A stretch of 64,000 nucleotides of DNA from Desulfovibrio litoralis DSM 11393 (GCF_900143255.1 NZ_FRDI01000005.1:51715-115714), one strand, 5' to 3'. Counted from the first letter of the stretch, positions 1-8,862 are shown. Made by a program: numbers and translations. Notes: generated by a model from the letters alone, not told the origin.

Positions 1-2
1 TA

Positions 3-98
3 GAAATATTTACGCCTCAATCAACTCAAACTATTCCTTTTAATACAAATATATTAGGTTCTTTTGAGAGAATAGACAAAGACGATACCTTATTTTAA
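3..98 (+). CDS. C-terminal end of an unidentified protein (partial)
   Basis: An open frame enters from the left edge and stops at TAA 96-98, giving 31 residues that end in IDKDDTLF. The other two forward frames stop within the first 60 bases. The peptide is charged and not low-complexity, so it reads like a genuine C-terminus, but it is too short to assign to a family. It converges on the minus-strand gene that ends at 124. The upstream part lies outside the window, so the gene remains a guess. Confidence 0.45.
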   Translation, partial: EIFTPQSTQTIPFNTNILGSFERIDKDDTLF

Positions 99-123
99 GG
101 CGTGTTTTTTTGCGTAAAGAAAG

Positions 124-1815
124 TTATAATTGTTTTAAGCGTTGCGGTAGGCTGTTATCTAAGGTTACGCTAAAACTTTTAAAAACTTTGTTTATTCTGG
201 CTGTTCCTGGAGTAGCTTTTTTCATTGGTTTAATATCTTTTGCCAATGCACAAATTATATTTGCTTTAGAATCTGTGTTTTGCCAACTTTTTAGACCAAC
301 TAAAACCCCGGCTTCTTCCAAACTTTTCTGAGGCACAATATCGCCCCCATGTTTACGTCTTAAGATAAGGTGAGCACTTTGTCCTATTTCACTATGAAGC
401 CAATAATCGTGGGCTAAAGCGATACGCATTAATTCGTGATTGCCTTTTGCACTTTTCCCTAAAAGCAGGACATAGCCGTCTGAGCTGATGAACGTAGAAT
501 ATAGTTTATTTTCTGTGGTTTTGGGTTGTGAATTTTGCAGTGAATCATTTGATTCTTCAGGTGTTTCTTGTACATATTTTGTTTGACTGCTGACGTTTTC
601 GAGTTCTTTTAAAGACTGTTCAAACTCTTTTTTGACCAATTCTTTTCTTTGAATAAGATAACGTAAACCTCTTTCACCTCGATCAGCTTGTTTGAAAAAG
701 GCTTCCATATTTTCTAAAAGAGTAAGTTTAGGATTGAGTTCAACAATAATATTTTTTTGATTATCCAAAGATTGTACAGTTATTTGGGGCAATTTTTCTT
801 CTTTATTGAAACGATAAAGTTCGGCTTTTATTAAAAGAGCTTTTTCTTTTTCAGCAAACATATTTAAAAGTCGCTCTTCCTCAAAGTCTAATTTTTGCAT
901 CAGCTTTTTAAACTTTTTTTGTGCGGTTTTAATCGGTTTTGCTTGTTCATTTCCCAGTTTAGCCCCAATATTTTCCAAGAGTCTTTGTTCGGAAAAATCT
1001 TGTACGGCATTTAAACAAGGATATTTACACGTTTCAAATGAAATTTGTTCAAAATTTTTGCTTTCTTCCTTTTCTAAAGCCCATGCAGATAAAACAGCGA
1101 TGTTTTTGGGTTGTGCTAGATTTTCGGGATTATTGGCAAGGGTGATATTTTTATTTCTATAAACAAAAATATCACCATTTGTGTCTTCTAGGTCTATCAA
1201 TAAGGCTTTTGCATCTAAAATATCCATATAAGACATTGTATTACGCAAAGCAGGCGTCAAAACAGGATAACGCTCCCAACTTGCAATATTGGAAACTAAT
1301 TCATTTTGTTGAGAACTTGCTGTTTTGTCTATAGAATTTTTTAATAGCTGTTCTAATATCGCAGTATCGGGGAAAAGAGGCGGTGTAAAAAATTCTTCGT
1401 CAAGTTCTTTTAAAAGTTTAACGCCGTTTTTTAGATCAAACAAAAGCCAACAAGGTGGATTTTTTTCTTGGCTTAATATATCTTGTGAAGCTGTAAACGG
1501 AAAAGCCATTTGGCGTTTTACCCAGTTTATTTTTGCTTCGCCAAGCTTGCGATCTTGGACATATTTTCTTAAACGCATGACAAAAGCAGGAGGAACAGGA
1601 GGATTGGGTAGGGCAATTGAGGAGAGAAAAAGTAGTGGTTCTTTGCGTTCAAATCGAAAATAAAGCTTCCATTTTCTTTGGTCTTTAAATTCGTATGGTA
1701 AAAAAAGTTGAAAGCTTAAAGTATTAAGAGCGGGGGCATATATTTTTTCAATTCTGGCACCGTTAAGCAGTTCTTTTAATTCGTCTGCCAGTTTTCTAAA
1801 AAAGTGAGCGTCCAT
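124..1815 (-). CDS. rqcH: NFACT family protein, RqcH / fibronectin-binding protein A-like
   Basis: The 563-residue product matches the usual RqcH/FbpA length. It has an NFACT-N domain (about 1-230), a coiled-coil middle (about 300-410) rich in Lys and Glu, and a C-terminal NFACT-R (DUF814) domain with SSDGYVLLLG and DYWLHSEIG. Family members bind 60S/50S ribosomal subunits carrying stalled nascent chains and recruit tRNA-Ala to add C-terminal alanine tails. The Asp-Arg pair that is functionally important in Bacillus RqcH appears here as Lys-Arg (VKRQ, near residue 100), by eye alignment, so tailing activity is uncertain. It lies 13 bp downstream of dksA and is probably cotranscribed with it. 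The family is confident; the exact role is not. Confidence 0.85.
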   Translation of the reverse strand: MDAHFFRKLADELKELLNGARIEKIYAPALNTLSFQLFLPYEFKDQRKWKLYFRFERKEPLLFLSSIALPNPPVPPAFVMRLRKYVQDRKLGEAKINWVKRQMAFPFTASQDILSQEKNPPCWLLFDLKNGVKLLKELDEEFFTPPLFPDTAILEQLLKNSIDKTASSQQNELVSNIASWERYPVLTPALRNTMSYMDILDAKALLIDLEDTNGDIFVYRNKNITLANNPENLAQPKNIAVLSAWALEKEESKNFEQISFETCKYPCLNAVQDFSEQRLLENIGAKLGNEQAKPIKTAQKKFKKLMQKLDFEEERLLNMFAEKEKALLIKAELYRFNKEEKLPQITVQSLDNQKNIIVELNPKLTLLENMEAFFKQADRGERGLRYLIQRKELVKKEFEQSLKELENVSSQTKYVQETPEESNDSLQNSQPKTTENKLYSTFISSDGYVLLLGKSAKGNHELMRIALAHDYWLHSEIGQSAHLILRRKHGGDIVPQKSLEEAGVLVGLKSWQNTDSKANIICALAKDIKPMKKATPGTARINKVFKSFSVTLDNSLPQRLKQL

Positions 1816-1828
1816 TTTTAAGATAATG

Positions 1829-2194
1829 TTAAAGGTCGTTTTGTTGGTTTTCGCTTTCTTCTTGCTTGCTTTTACAGTTTATACAAAGCTTTGTTACGGG
1901 GCGGGCTTTAAGTCTTGGAATTCCAACCTCTTCTCCGCAGTCTTCACAGACTCCAAAAGAACCATCATCAAGACGCTGTATGGCTTCTTTAATTTTTTTT
2001 ATTAATCTGCGTTCACGATCACGAATTCTAAGAGTAAAAGCACGATCAGATTCCATGGTTGCTCTATCCGCCGGGTCGGCAAATACTTCAGCGTTGTCAG
2101 TCATCTCTTCTATAGTGCTGTCGCCTTTATTTTGAGCTTCTTCAATCATTCCGGTTAACAGATTGCGAAAATATTCAAGGTCTTTATGATCCAT
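1829..2194 (-). CDS. dksA: DksA/TraR family RNA polymerase-binding transcription factor
   Basis: The 121-residue protein has a coiled-coil hairpin followed by a four-cysteine zinc finger (C83, C86, C104, C107). The coiled-coil tip keeps DPADRA (D40, D43, A45), matching the residues that E. coli DksA inserts into the RNA polymerase secondary channel to act with ppGpp on stringent-response promoters. It is shorter than E. coli DksA (151 aa) mainly at the N-terminus. The ATG at 2194 is preceded on the minus strand by a GGAG ribosome-binding site about 7 bases away. It is first in a pair with rqcH, which follows by 13 bp. Confidence 0.9.
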   Translation of the reverse strand: MDHKDLEYFRNLLTGMIEEAQNKGDSTIEEMTDNAEVFADPADRATMESDRAFTLRIRDRERRLIKKIKEAIQRLDDGSFGVCEDCGEEVGIPRLKARPVTKLCINCKSKQEESENQQNDL

Positions 2195-2765
2195 TTTAAG
2201 CTCCAGTATCTTTAAAATATTAGCAGTTTTAAAGATGTTTAGAATGATACCAAAATGTTAATATTCTTATATTCAAGAATCGACTCAGCCGTTAAATGTA
2301 TAGTTGGTGTGTATAACAAATTTATTATTATTTAATCAAGTTTTTTTATAAATTAAGATTAAACTAAAAAAGTTATAAAAATCATATAGTTTTATTGATA
2401 TTGTTTTTTTGTTTGTTGCATATTTTATTTCCTTGTATTAAAATAACAATATGAGAGATTATTATATAATAGGTTCATAGTGGCTTCCGACTGGAAAACA
2501 CACCAAAAATTAAGGATAGAGAAAATTTATTTTTTGTGTAAAATAAGTGGTTTTGTGTTTTAATATATTTTATCGATGTGTAAACAAAGCGTAAAATGAT
2601 GACAAAAGAACGCAAAACTGAATTTTGCAAGAGTCTTAACATAATAAAAAAATTCTCTTGACTTTTTATCTGTCTTAAGTAATCAATGATTGTTTCAAAT
2701 TAATGATGGTTAAAATATTTTTTGTAAAAAACATGCATCTCTTGGTGCAGAGGAGTTAATAAGTA
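2195..2765. other. 571-bp divergent intergenic region
   Basis: This spacer separates minus-strand dksA from the plus-strand PxxKW gene. It holds one full copy of the interspersed element (2452-2640), annotated separately. To its right there is a TTGACT hexamer at 2658-2663 that could be a -35 box for the PxxKW gene, but no convincing -10 box follows. The 2195-2451 part is AT-rich and shows no reading frame or structure I can support. Confidence 0.5.
2452..2640 (-). repeat. interspersed ~190-bp structured element, copy 1
   Basis: This non-coding segment is clearly related, over its whole length, to the reverse complement of 47870-48060. Shared blocks include TAGTGGCTT, AAAATTTA, TAAAATAAGTGG and ATGATGACAAAAGAACGCA. 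The right end can fold as GCAAAA/TTTTGC around 2613-2630. The left end TGAGA and the right end (complement TAAGA) form part of imperfect terminal inverted repeats. It sits between divergent promoters. The strand is given relative to copy 3 (47870-48060) as plus. Confidence 0.75.
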
Positions 2766-3047
2766 ATGAGTGCAGAATCTAAAACACTTGCCGGTGCCAA
2801 GAAAACCGATAAAGGCGTAGAAGTTAACGGTTTTCTTTGCCACACTGTAGTTGAAAAATGTGAAGGTTGTGATCGTGTGCGTGAATTTGAAGGGCAAAGT
2901 TTTTGTGCTTCTTATCCTCAGCCTGAGCGTAAATGGTCTTTAGGGCGTTGTAACTTTGCGACTCACGTTAAAGAAGCTCAAGCTGCCGGTGCTAAAGTTA
3001 ACCCGCTTAAAGCTTCTAAGCGTAGTACTGCGTCAAAACGTAAGTAA
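2766..3047 (+). CDS. PxxKW family cysteine-rich protein
   Basis: The 93-residue protein has five cysteines (C25, C32, C35, C47, C62) and the family-defining P53-E-R-K-W57 motif, then a basic Ala/Lys/Ser-rich tail. This small family is known from deltaproteobacteria and has no established function; the cysteines suggest metal binding. The start is fixed by a strong GGAG (2752-2755) ten bases before the ATG. It is monocistronic, with its own hairpin terminator directly downstream. The family call is from memory of the motif and fits well. Confidence 0.8.
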   Translation: MSAESKTLAGAKKTDKGVEVNGFLCHTVVEKCEGCDRVREFEGQSFCASYPQPERKWSLGRCNFATHVKEAQAAGAKVNPLKASKRSTASKRK

Positions 3048-3073
3048 TCTTTATACTTTTTTAAAGTTTATAG

Positions 3074-3110
3074 ACACAAAGAACCTGTTGATAAAGCAGG
3101 TTTTTTGTGT
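3074..3110 (+). terminator. hairpin terminator of the PxxKW gene
   Basis: A 14-bp stem (3074-3087 with 3097-3110, one G-T pair) encloses a 9-base loop. The T run lies within the descending arm (3101-3106). It begins 26 bp after the stop codon. Confidence 0.75.
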
Positions 3111-3209
3111 TTTCGCAATTGTTGAATTCTGCTTGCGAATTGAAAAAATATAGTGTATCTTCTTTTCTCTTTATAATATAACCATTTTTAAAACAGTAAA
3201 TATAACACA

Positions 3210-4460
3210 ATGCTAAACAATATTCTGAAATATTTGGATACAACCAGAGAGCGAGTTATTGAAATTCAGAGTGCTTTAACTGAAAAAATTGCGATAGGTC
3301 CGGAAAACAACGGAGTCGGAGAACAGGAAAAAGCTAAGTTTTTAGTAGATACCTTAAAAAAACTCGGTGTGAATGATATTACTGTTTATGATTCTCTTGA
3401 TCCTCGAGTGCCGAGTGGTAAGCGTCCCAATATTGTCGCCAAGGTGAATCTTGTTCGAGATACTACTGAAAAAGTAAAAACTCTTTGGGTCGCAGGACAC
3501 ATGGACGTTGTTCCGGCCGGAGAATTAAGTCTTTGGAGTTCTGATCCTTTTAAACTTAAGGTTGATGGCGATTATATTATTGGAAGAGGGGTTGAAGACA
3601 ACCAGCAAGCGATAACTAGTGCTTTATTGGCAACAGAAGCCTTGTTGTATTCTCAACAAAATAATAATGTAACACAAACTCCTAAATATAATTTAGGGTT
3701 ACTTTTTGTTGCTGATGAAGAAACAGGTAATAAACATGGAATACAGTTTTTACTTGAACAACATGCTGAACTTTTTGACAAAGAAGATATATTTTTAATT
3801 CCCGATTATGGGAATAATGAAGGTTCAGATATTGAAATCGCCGAAAAAACACAACTTTGGCTCAAAGTAACTGTTTTAGGGCGACAATGCCACGCCTCTA
3901 CACCAGATTGCGGGATAAACTCATTAAAAGCTGCGGCTGCTTGTATCTTAAGCGTTGATAATATGCACAAGCGTTTTTCGAAGGAAAATTCCTTGTTTAA
4001 TCCTACAATAAGCACTTTTTCACCCACCAAAAAAGAACTGAACGTAGAGAATATTAATACTATTCCGGGTAAAGACGTTTTTTATATTGATTGTAGAATT
4101 ATTCCTGAAACCGCAGTTGAAGATGTGTTATCAGAAATGAAGGATTTATTGGAAAAAACTGCCGGTAAATATGGTGCATCAGTGAACATTGAAATAGTTC
4201 AACTTTCACCTCAAACTCCATCAGAATCAAATAACTCTGAATTTTTTCTTAAACTCAAAAAAGCCATTAAAAACTTTTATAACGTTGATTCCAGAGCTGT
4301 TGGAATAGGCGGCGGAACTGTTGCCGGTTTATTAAGAGCCAAAGGTTTTTCGGCCTTGGTCTGGTCTAAACTTATTCCTAATCCGCATGTTCCAAACGAA
4401 AAAAGCCGTATTTCCTGTAATATTGGAGATGCTAAAGTTATAGTCGAATTATTGTTTTAG
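3210..4460 (+). CDS. M20 family metallo-hydrolase (DapE/ArgE/dipeptidase type)
   Basis: The 416-residue product carries the M20 two-zinc signature: AGHMDVVPAG (H97, D99), GRGVEDNQ with the bridging Asp at about 130, ADEETG with the catalytic Glu pair at about 169-170, and a late His in NPHVPNE. The family hydrolyses amide bonds of N-acyl amino acids or dipeptides; substrate cannot be read from sequence. The length fits full M20 enzymes with a lid dimerisation domain. The start ATG has no clear ribosome-binding site, so a nearby alternative cannot be excluded. It stands alone between a terminator and the acyltransferase gene. Confidence 0.85.
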   Translation: MLNNILKYLDTTRERVIEIQSALTEKIAIGPENNGVGEQEKAKFLVDTLKKLGVNDITVYDSLDPRVPSGKRPNIVAKVNLVRDTTEKVKTLWVAGHMDVVPAGELSLWSSDPFKLKVDGDYIIGRGVEDNQQAITSALLATEALLYSQQNNNVTQTPKYNLGLLFVADEETGNKHGIQFLLEQHAELFDKEDIFLIPDYGNNEGSDIEIAEKTQLWLKVTVLGRQCHASTPDCGINSLKAAAACILSVDNMHKRFSKENSLFNPTISTFSPTKKELNVENINTIPGKDVFYIDCRIIPETAVEDVLSEMKDLLEKTAGKYGASVNIEIVQLSPQTPSESNNSEFFLKLKKAIKNFYNVDSRAVGIGGGTVAGLLRAKGFSALVWSKLIPNPHVPNEKSRISCNIGDAKVIVELLF

Positions 4461-4502
4461 TTTTTTCAACCTAGGAACTTTATAATTTTTTGAGGAGTAT
4501 GT

Positions 4503-5498
4503 ATGTCTGTTGGGGCTGTTAACAATACTGCGGTTAAGAATAGAATTGACTATCTTGATTTTGTAAAAGGTTTGGCAATTATTAGCGTTGTGTTGCTTCA
4601 TACTTTACCGTCTGGGTGGTTAAAACCTATTTTTGCCGTGTTTCATATCTGGCAAGCAGTTCCGGTTTTTATTTTTGTTGCCGGAATAACAGGTTGTATT
4701 ACTTGGGAAAGAAGAAAAAAGAATATCTCAGCTTATTATAAAGACTTACCGTCAAAGATATGGGGTCTTTATTTACCTTATATTATTGCTGTATTATTAT
4801 ATCAATTATATGTTTTTGATTTTATGAATCCTTTTCATTTTGTTACTAGTATTTTATCCGGATCAGTCGGTCCGGGTGGTTATTTCGTAAGTTTAATCGT
4901 TCAACATATGTTAATTTTTCCCTTTATTTTAATGTTGCGTGATAAACTTGGCAATGACAATAAATTTCTTTTAGCCTGTCTGTTTATTTCATTTTTATTG
5001 GAATGGTTATTCGTATCGGCTTGTGCGGCTGACCCTAATGCAGACAACATGTTTTATCGCTTTTTTTATGGGCGTTATTTGTTTGTTGCGGCTTTGGGTG
5101 CGACTTTTTACAATAATCAAAGTTTGTTTTCGGCGTTTAAATTACGAGTTTTATCAGGAATCAGTATTGTTTATATTATTTTGACGCTATATTTTGGAAT
5201 TTCGCTTTCATTTATTCCAAACGAGTGGAACCCACAACATTATCCTTCTTATTTTTATACTTATTTATTAGTAGCTTGGCTTGTAAAAAATAAAAATAAG
5301 GTCTCTGATTCATTACACCATATTATTTCTAAATTTGGTAAAAATTCGTATGATATTTTTATCACTCAACTTTTTATTTTCAGTACTTTTGGCGTAAGTA
5401 TGCGTCATGGATTTTTTACGGCGTTATTATTGCCTTTTATTTGCTTATATGGTGGTTTGTTGGTGGCTTATTTGAAAAAGAAATATACCTTAATATGA
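4503..5498 (+). CDS. acyltransferase family 3 membrane protein (OafA/YrhL-like)
   Basis: The 331-residue protein has about ten hydrophobic segments. It opens with the pattern typical of acyltransferase-3 proteins, R14-x-D-Y-L-D-F-x-K-G-L, and a conserved His (H33) in VLLHTLP. Such proteins transfer acetyl or other acyl groups to sugars of LPS, capsule or peptidoglycan across the cytoplasmic membrane; the acceptor here is unknown. GAGGAG lies 6 bases before the ATG. Its stop codon overlaps the next start (ATGA at 5495-5498), so it is translationally coupled to the ankyrin-type lipoprotein. Confidence 0.82.
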   Translation: MSVGAVNNTAVKNRIDYLDFVKGLAIISVVLLHTLPSGWLKPIFAVFHIWQAVPVFIFVAGITGCITWERRKKNISAYYKDLPSKIWGLYLPYIIAVLLYQLYVFDFMNPFHFVTSILSGSVGPGGYFVSLIVQHMLIFPFILMLRDKLGNDNKFLLACLFISFLLEWLFVSACAADPNADNMFYRFFYGRYLFVAALGATFYNNQSLFSAFKLRVLSGISIVYIILTLYFGISLSFIPNEWNPQHYPSYFYTYLLVAWLVKNKNKVSDSLHHIISKFGKNSYDIFITQLFIFSTFGVSMRHGFFTALLLPFICLYGGLLVAYLKKKYTLI

Positions 5499-6727
5499 AA
5501 AATATTAATTTGTTTTTGCTATTTTTAGCTGTATGTTTACTTTCTGGTTGTGGGCTTGCACAAGCTGGGGCATTATCAGCTTTTGAAAGTAATTATCATT
5601 TTCCTGATGATGCTTCTCGTGAAAAGGTTTTAAGCATTGCCGAAAAATATCCTTTAGAAGCCTTAGTAAGTAGTAAGTTTTATGAAGTAGCCACTCCAAA
5701 TGATGTTGAAAAAATAATAAATATATATGGAGCTTCTTTAAAAAATAAAAATAAAAGAAGTTTTAGTGTGGGGAGTAAAAGTGAATGGGGTGGTAGTGCA
5801 CTTGTAGGGATATTGCTACCAATATATCAACTAGAAAGTGATGCTCAAGACCCACTAACTATAGCCTTAAAACATTCGCCTCATGTTGAAGTTATTAAAA
5901 AATTAGTACAAGCTGGCTGTAACCCCATTGGTCGATCAAAAGATTATGCTGAACGCGGACACAATCGCGGGTACAATCCAGAAATTTTATCTTATTTATT
6001 AAGTTATTCTCCCAATATTCCCGAAATAGGAAAAGTATTACAACAGAGAGCAAGGGGGTATAGCTATGATGAGCCTGATGATCTAGAATTTATGCGTGTT
6101 TTATTAACACAGACAAAAAATTTAGGCACAAAAGAGCTAAACTATCAAGAGGAATACGATTCAAAAACCCCTTTAATGAACGTTTGTGGTCGTGGTAACA
6201 ATCATGGTAACAGCAATGAACAATTAGTATTTTTGTTGTTACAACTTGGTGCAGACTCGGAGATAACACTTAAAAACGGTGAACGAGCAATTGGTTTCGC
6301 TTTAGAACGAGGAAACTATAATATAGCCAAAGAAATGATAAAATATGGTGTGAATACAACTTATCTTACTAATAAAAATGAAACACTCCTCAACAAGGCT
6401 GTACCTAAATATCAACAAGAACCTGACCATGAATTATTTTTAATGCTTGCTTCTAAAGTGGAAGCAACAGGAGAAGCAGGACAAAATGCTTTAAAAGCAG
6501 CTATTTATGTTGGCAGTGTAGAGGCTACAAAAATTTTAATAAAACGAGGGGCAAAGTTAAATTCGACTACAACTTACGATATAGGAGAATGGACACCAAA
6601 ACAAAAAGAGGTAATTGCCTTAAAGACACCAAAACAAAAAGAAATGATTGCCTTACAGAAATTAAAACAAAAAGAAATGATTGCCTTTTTAAAAAAAAAT
6701 GGGATGAAGTTTAATACAATTAGCTAA
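5495..6727 (+). CDS. ankyrin-repeat-like lipoprotein
   Basis: The ATG at 5495 overlaps the upstream stop (ATGA) and gives a lipoprotein signal peptide, MKNINLFLLFLAVCLLSGC, with lipobox LSGC; the frame extends further upstream but that would destroy the signal. The 410-residue product has ankyrin-like helical units such as KTPLMNVCGRG, ERAIGFALERGNYNIAKEMIKYGV and NALKAAIYVGSVEATKILIKRGA. The C-terminus carries three 11-residue repeats of the type PKQKEMIALQK. It is probably anchored to a membrane and mediates protein contacts. Its coupling to the acyltransferase suggests a joint envelope role, which is inference. Confidence 0.8.
   Translation: MKNINLFLLFLAVCLLSGCGLAQAGALSAFESNYHFPDDASREKVLSIAEKYPLEALVSSKFYEVATPNDVEKIINIYGASLKNKNKRSFSVGSKSEWGGSALVGILLPIYQLESDAQDPLTIALKHSPHVEVIKKLVQAGCNPIGRSKDYAERGHNRGYNPEILSYLLSYSPNIPEIGKVLQQRARGYSYDEPDDLEFMRVLLTQTKNLGTKELNYQEEYDSKTPLMNVCGRGNNHGNSNEQLVFLLLQLGADSEITLKNGERAIGFALERGNYNIAKEMIKYGVNTTYLTNKNETLLNKAVPKYQQEPDHELFLMLASKVEATGEAGQNALKAAIYVGSVEATKILIKRGAKLNSTTTYDIGEWTPKQKEVIALKTPKQKEMIALQKLKQKEMIAFLKKNGMKFNTIS
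6593..6691 (+). repeat. 33-bp tandem repeat, three copies, inside the lipoprotein gene
   Basis: Three in-frame 33-bp units (6593-6625, 6626-6658, 6659-6691) encode 11-residue units of the form (T/K)(P/L)KQKE(V/M)IA(L/F). The first two differ at very few positions, and the third has drifted at its start. The repeat is in frame, so copy number can change without breaking the gene. Confidence 0.85.
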
Positions 6728-6837
6728 CGATATAATATCATTTTAAGTGTCAATAGTTCATAAAGTGCTTGCAAAATTTATATTTGCTTGTTATCTCATA
6801 GAACGAATTTGTTATATTGCTTTTTAAGGAGTTACCC

Positions 6838-8388
6838 ATGAGCGGGGAAGAAACCGGAATTGTAGAAACTGAAAGCTTTGCTGATTTATTGGACGCACAT
6901 AGTAAAGCCACTGAAAATCTTCGTCAAGGTATGCGTGTTAAGTGTACCGTTGTGGCGATTACTGTAGACACAATCTTTGTTAGCACAGGCGATAAGGTTG
7001 ATGGAATTGTAGAGCGTAAAGAGTTTGAAGATGCCGGAGGCAATCCTTCTTGTTCTGTTGGCGATGAGCTGGAACTTTATGTAACAGTAGCAAATGCTCA
7101 TGAGGTAAGACTCTCAAAAGCTTTAGCCGGTAGTGGTGGCGTTAGTGTATTAAAAGATGCACAAGAAGCCGGACTCCCTGTTGAAGGAAAGGTTATGGCC
7201 GCCGTTAAAGGTGGGTATTCCGTTGAATTAATGAAGAGACGTACTTTTTGTCCTTTTAGCCAGATGGACGTTAAAGTTATTGAAAACCCTGACAGCATGA
7301 TAGGGCAAGTATTTAACTTTATTGTTACTAAAGTAGAACAAGGCGGAAGAAACATTACCGTATCAAGACGTATTCTTTTAGAAAGAGAAAATGCGGCTAA
7401 TCGTGAACTATTTCTTTCTAAAGTTAATGTTGGAGATGTGCTTGAAGGTGAAGTTGTACGCCTTATGCCTTTTGGTGCATTTATAGAACTTAGCCCGGGC
7501 GTTGAAGGTCTTGTTCATATTTCAGAACTTTCTTGGTCAAAAGTAACTCAGGCAGACGAAGTATTAAGCCTAAACGATAAAATAAGAGTCAAACTTTTGT
7601 CTGTAAAAACTGAAGAAAAGTCTGTAAAGATTTCTTTATCTATAAGACAAATAACCGAAGATCCTTGGAAAACAGTAGAAGGGCGTTTGGAGCTTGGACA
7701 AATTTTAAGCGGCAAAGTTCGTCGTTTAACTTCTTTTGGAGCTTTTGTTGAAATTTTGCCGGGAATAGAAGGTTTGGTACATTTATCTGAATTTTCTTAT
7801 GAACGCAGAATCGTAAAAGCAGAAGATATGCTTAACGTTGGCGATATTGTATCTGTAAAGATTAAAGAATTTGACTTAGATAAAAAACGTGTAAGTCTTA
7901 GCATAAAAGAAGCCGGCGGAGACCCTTGGGCAGACGTAGAAACCAATTTTAGCGTTGATTCTCTTGTTCAGGCGACTGTTGAAAAAAGAGAAAAGTTTGG
8001 TCTTTTTATTAAGCTTATGCCCGGTGTTGTCGGCTTATTGCCAAACTCTGTACTCAGCCTTGCAAAAAAAGGTGTTTACGACAAATTATCAAGCGGTGAT
8101 TCTATCGAAGTTGTGATAAAAAATGTTGATCAGGCAGGACGTAGAATTAGTCTTAGCGTTCCTGAAGAAAACTTAACAGGCGTACCTGTGGCTTTTGATA
8201 ACGCTGATAGCGATAAACCGCAAAAAACAAAACACAATAATGATAGAAACACAAAACCTCGTGGTGGAAGAGATTTCAAACGTGAGGACAAAAAAGATAA
8301 CAGTTGGAAAGAACATGCCCAAACTAAAGACAGCTTTGGCGGAAGTTTAGGCTTGGCTTTTCAAGTGGCTCTTAATAAAAAGAAATAA
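6838..8388 (+). CDS. S1 RNA-binding domain protein (ribosomal protein S1-like)
   Basis: The 516-residue protein has five consecutive S1/OB-fold domains. The third and fourth are the most canonical (FGAFIELSPGVEGLVHISEL, then FGAFVEILPGIEGLVHLSEF), and a basic, disordered tail rich in Lys, Asn and Asp follows. Such proteins bind mRNA or single-stranded RNA on the ribosome or in RNA turnover. Canonical S1 in related bacteria usually has six domains, so this may be a paralogue rather than rpsA. AAGGAG at 6826-6831, 6 bases before the ATG at 6838, fixes the start; an in-frame codon at 6817 lacks a site. rpsT follows after 154 bp. Confidence 0.85.
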   Translation: MSGEETGIVETESFADLLDAHSKATENLRQGMRVKCTVVAITVDTIFVSTGDKVDGIVERKEFEDAGGNPSCSVGDELELYVTVANAHEVRLSKALAGSGGVSVLKDAQEAGLPVEGKVMAAVKGGYSVELMKRRTFCPFSQMDVKVIENPDSMIGQVFNFIVTKVEQGGRNITVSRRILLERENAANRELFLSKVNVGDVLEGEVVRLMPFGAFIELSPGVEGLVHISELSWSKVTQADEVLSLNDKIRVKLLSVKTEEKSVKISLSIRQITEDPWKTVEGRLELGQILSGKVRRLTSFGAFVEILPGIEGLVHLSEFSYERRIVKAEDMLNVGDIVSVKIKEFDLDKKRVSLSIKEAGGDPWADVETNFSVDSLVQATVEKREKFGLFIKLMPGVVGLLPNSVLSLAKKGVYDKLSSGDSIEVVIKNVDQAGRRISLSVPEENLTGVPVAFDNADSDKPQKTKHNNDRNTKPRGGRDFKREDKKDNSWKEHAQTKDSFGGSLGLAFQVALNKKK

Positions 8389-8405
8389 AAAACTTTCTTT
8401 TTATC

Positions 8406-8434
8406 TTGACAATAATTAATATGAGCGTTAGAAG
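8406..8434 (+). promoter_or_regulatory. candidate sigma-70 promoter for rpsT
   Basis: A perfect -35 TTGACA (8406-8411) is followed, at 17-bp spacing, by TAGAAG (8429-8434), a four-of-six match to the -10 box. It lies just past the upstream S1-like gene and about 110 bp before the rpsT start, leaving a leader that could hold S20 autoregulatory structure. Only the -35 box is strong. Confidence 0.35.
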
Positions 8435-8542
8435 CATAAATTGTATTTTAATTTAATCAATACATTTATCGTTATACAAATTTTAATTTAAAGAAGCGAG
8501 AGCTTTAGTTCTGCTTTTACAATCTCGTTGGAGGATAATACC

Positions 8543-8809
8543 TTGGCTAACCATAAGTCCGCCATTAAGCGTCATAAGCAAAGTCTTAAAAAGGCAAGTA
8601 AAAATCGTGCAGTTAAAACCAGAGTAAAAAACGTTGTTAAAGACGTTCGTCAAGCTATTCAAGGCATGAATAAAGAAGAAGCTCTTGTTGCACTCAATAC
8701 TGCAAGATCTGTTTTAGATAAAGCCGGTAGCAAAAAGATTTTACATTGGAAAAATGTTGCACGCAAAGTTTCTCGTTTAAATAAAGCTGTTATGGCTTTA
8801 AACGACTAG
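8543..8809 (+). CDS. rpsT: 30S ribosomal protein S20
   Basis: The 88-residue, strongly basic protein begins (M)[12 protein letters not shown], the conserved S20 N-terminus, and keeps the helical NRAVKTRVK region that binds 16S rRNA. The initiation codon is TTG at 8543, preceded by GGAGG (8530-8534) at an 8-base spacing. An earlier in-frame TTG at 8528 overlaps the ribosome-binding site and can be discarded. E. coli rpsT also starts with UUG, which is tied to S20 autogenous control, so the rare start is probably regulatory here too. A strong terminator follows. Confidence 0.95.
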   Translation: MANHKSAIKRHKQSLKKASKNRAVKTRVKNVVKDVRQAIQGMNKEEALVALNTARSVLDKAGSKKILHWKNVARKVSRLNKAVMALND

Positions 8810-8830
8810 TTTTAATTTCAACATATTTTA

Positions 8831-8862
8831 AAAAGACTTGTAGCTTAGGTTGCAAGTCTTTT
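8831..8862 (+). terminator. rho-independent terminator after rpsT
   Basis: AAAAGACTTG (8831-8840) pairs perfectly with CAAGTCTTTT (8853-8862) around a 12-base loop, and more Ts follow. It begins 22 bp after the rpsT stop. Confidence 0.85.

Noticed and set aside
110-331. 73-residue plus-strand frame at the left edge
   Set aside because: It lies antisense to the conserved NFACT-R domain of rqcH and is a shadow.
2658-2690. full sigma-70 promoter for the PxxKW gene
   Set aside because: TTGACT is present but no acceptable -10 box lies at 16-18 bp.
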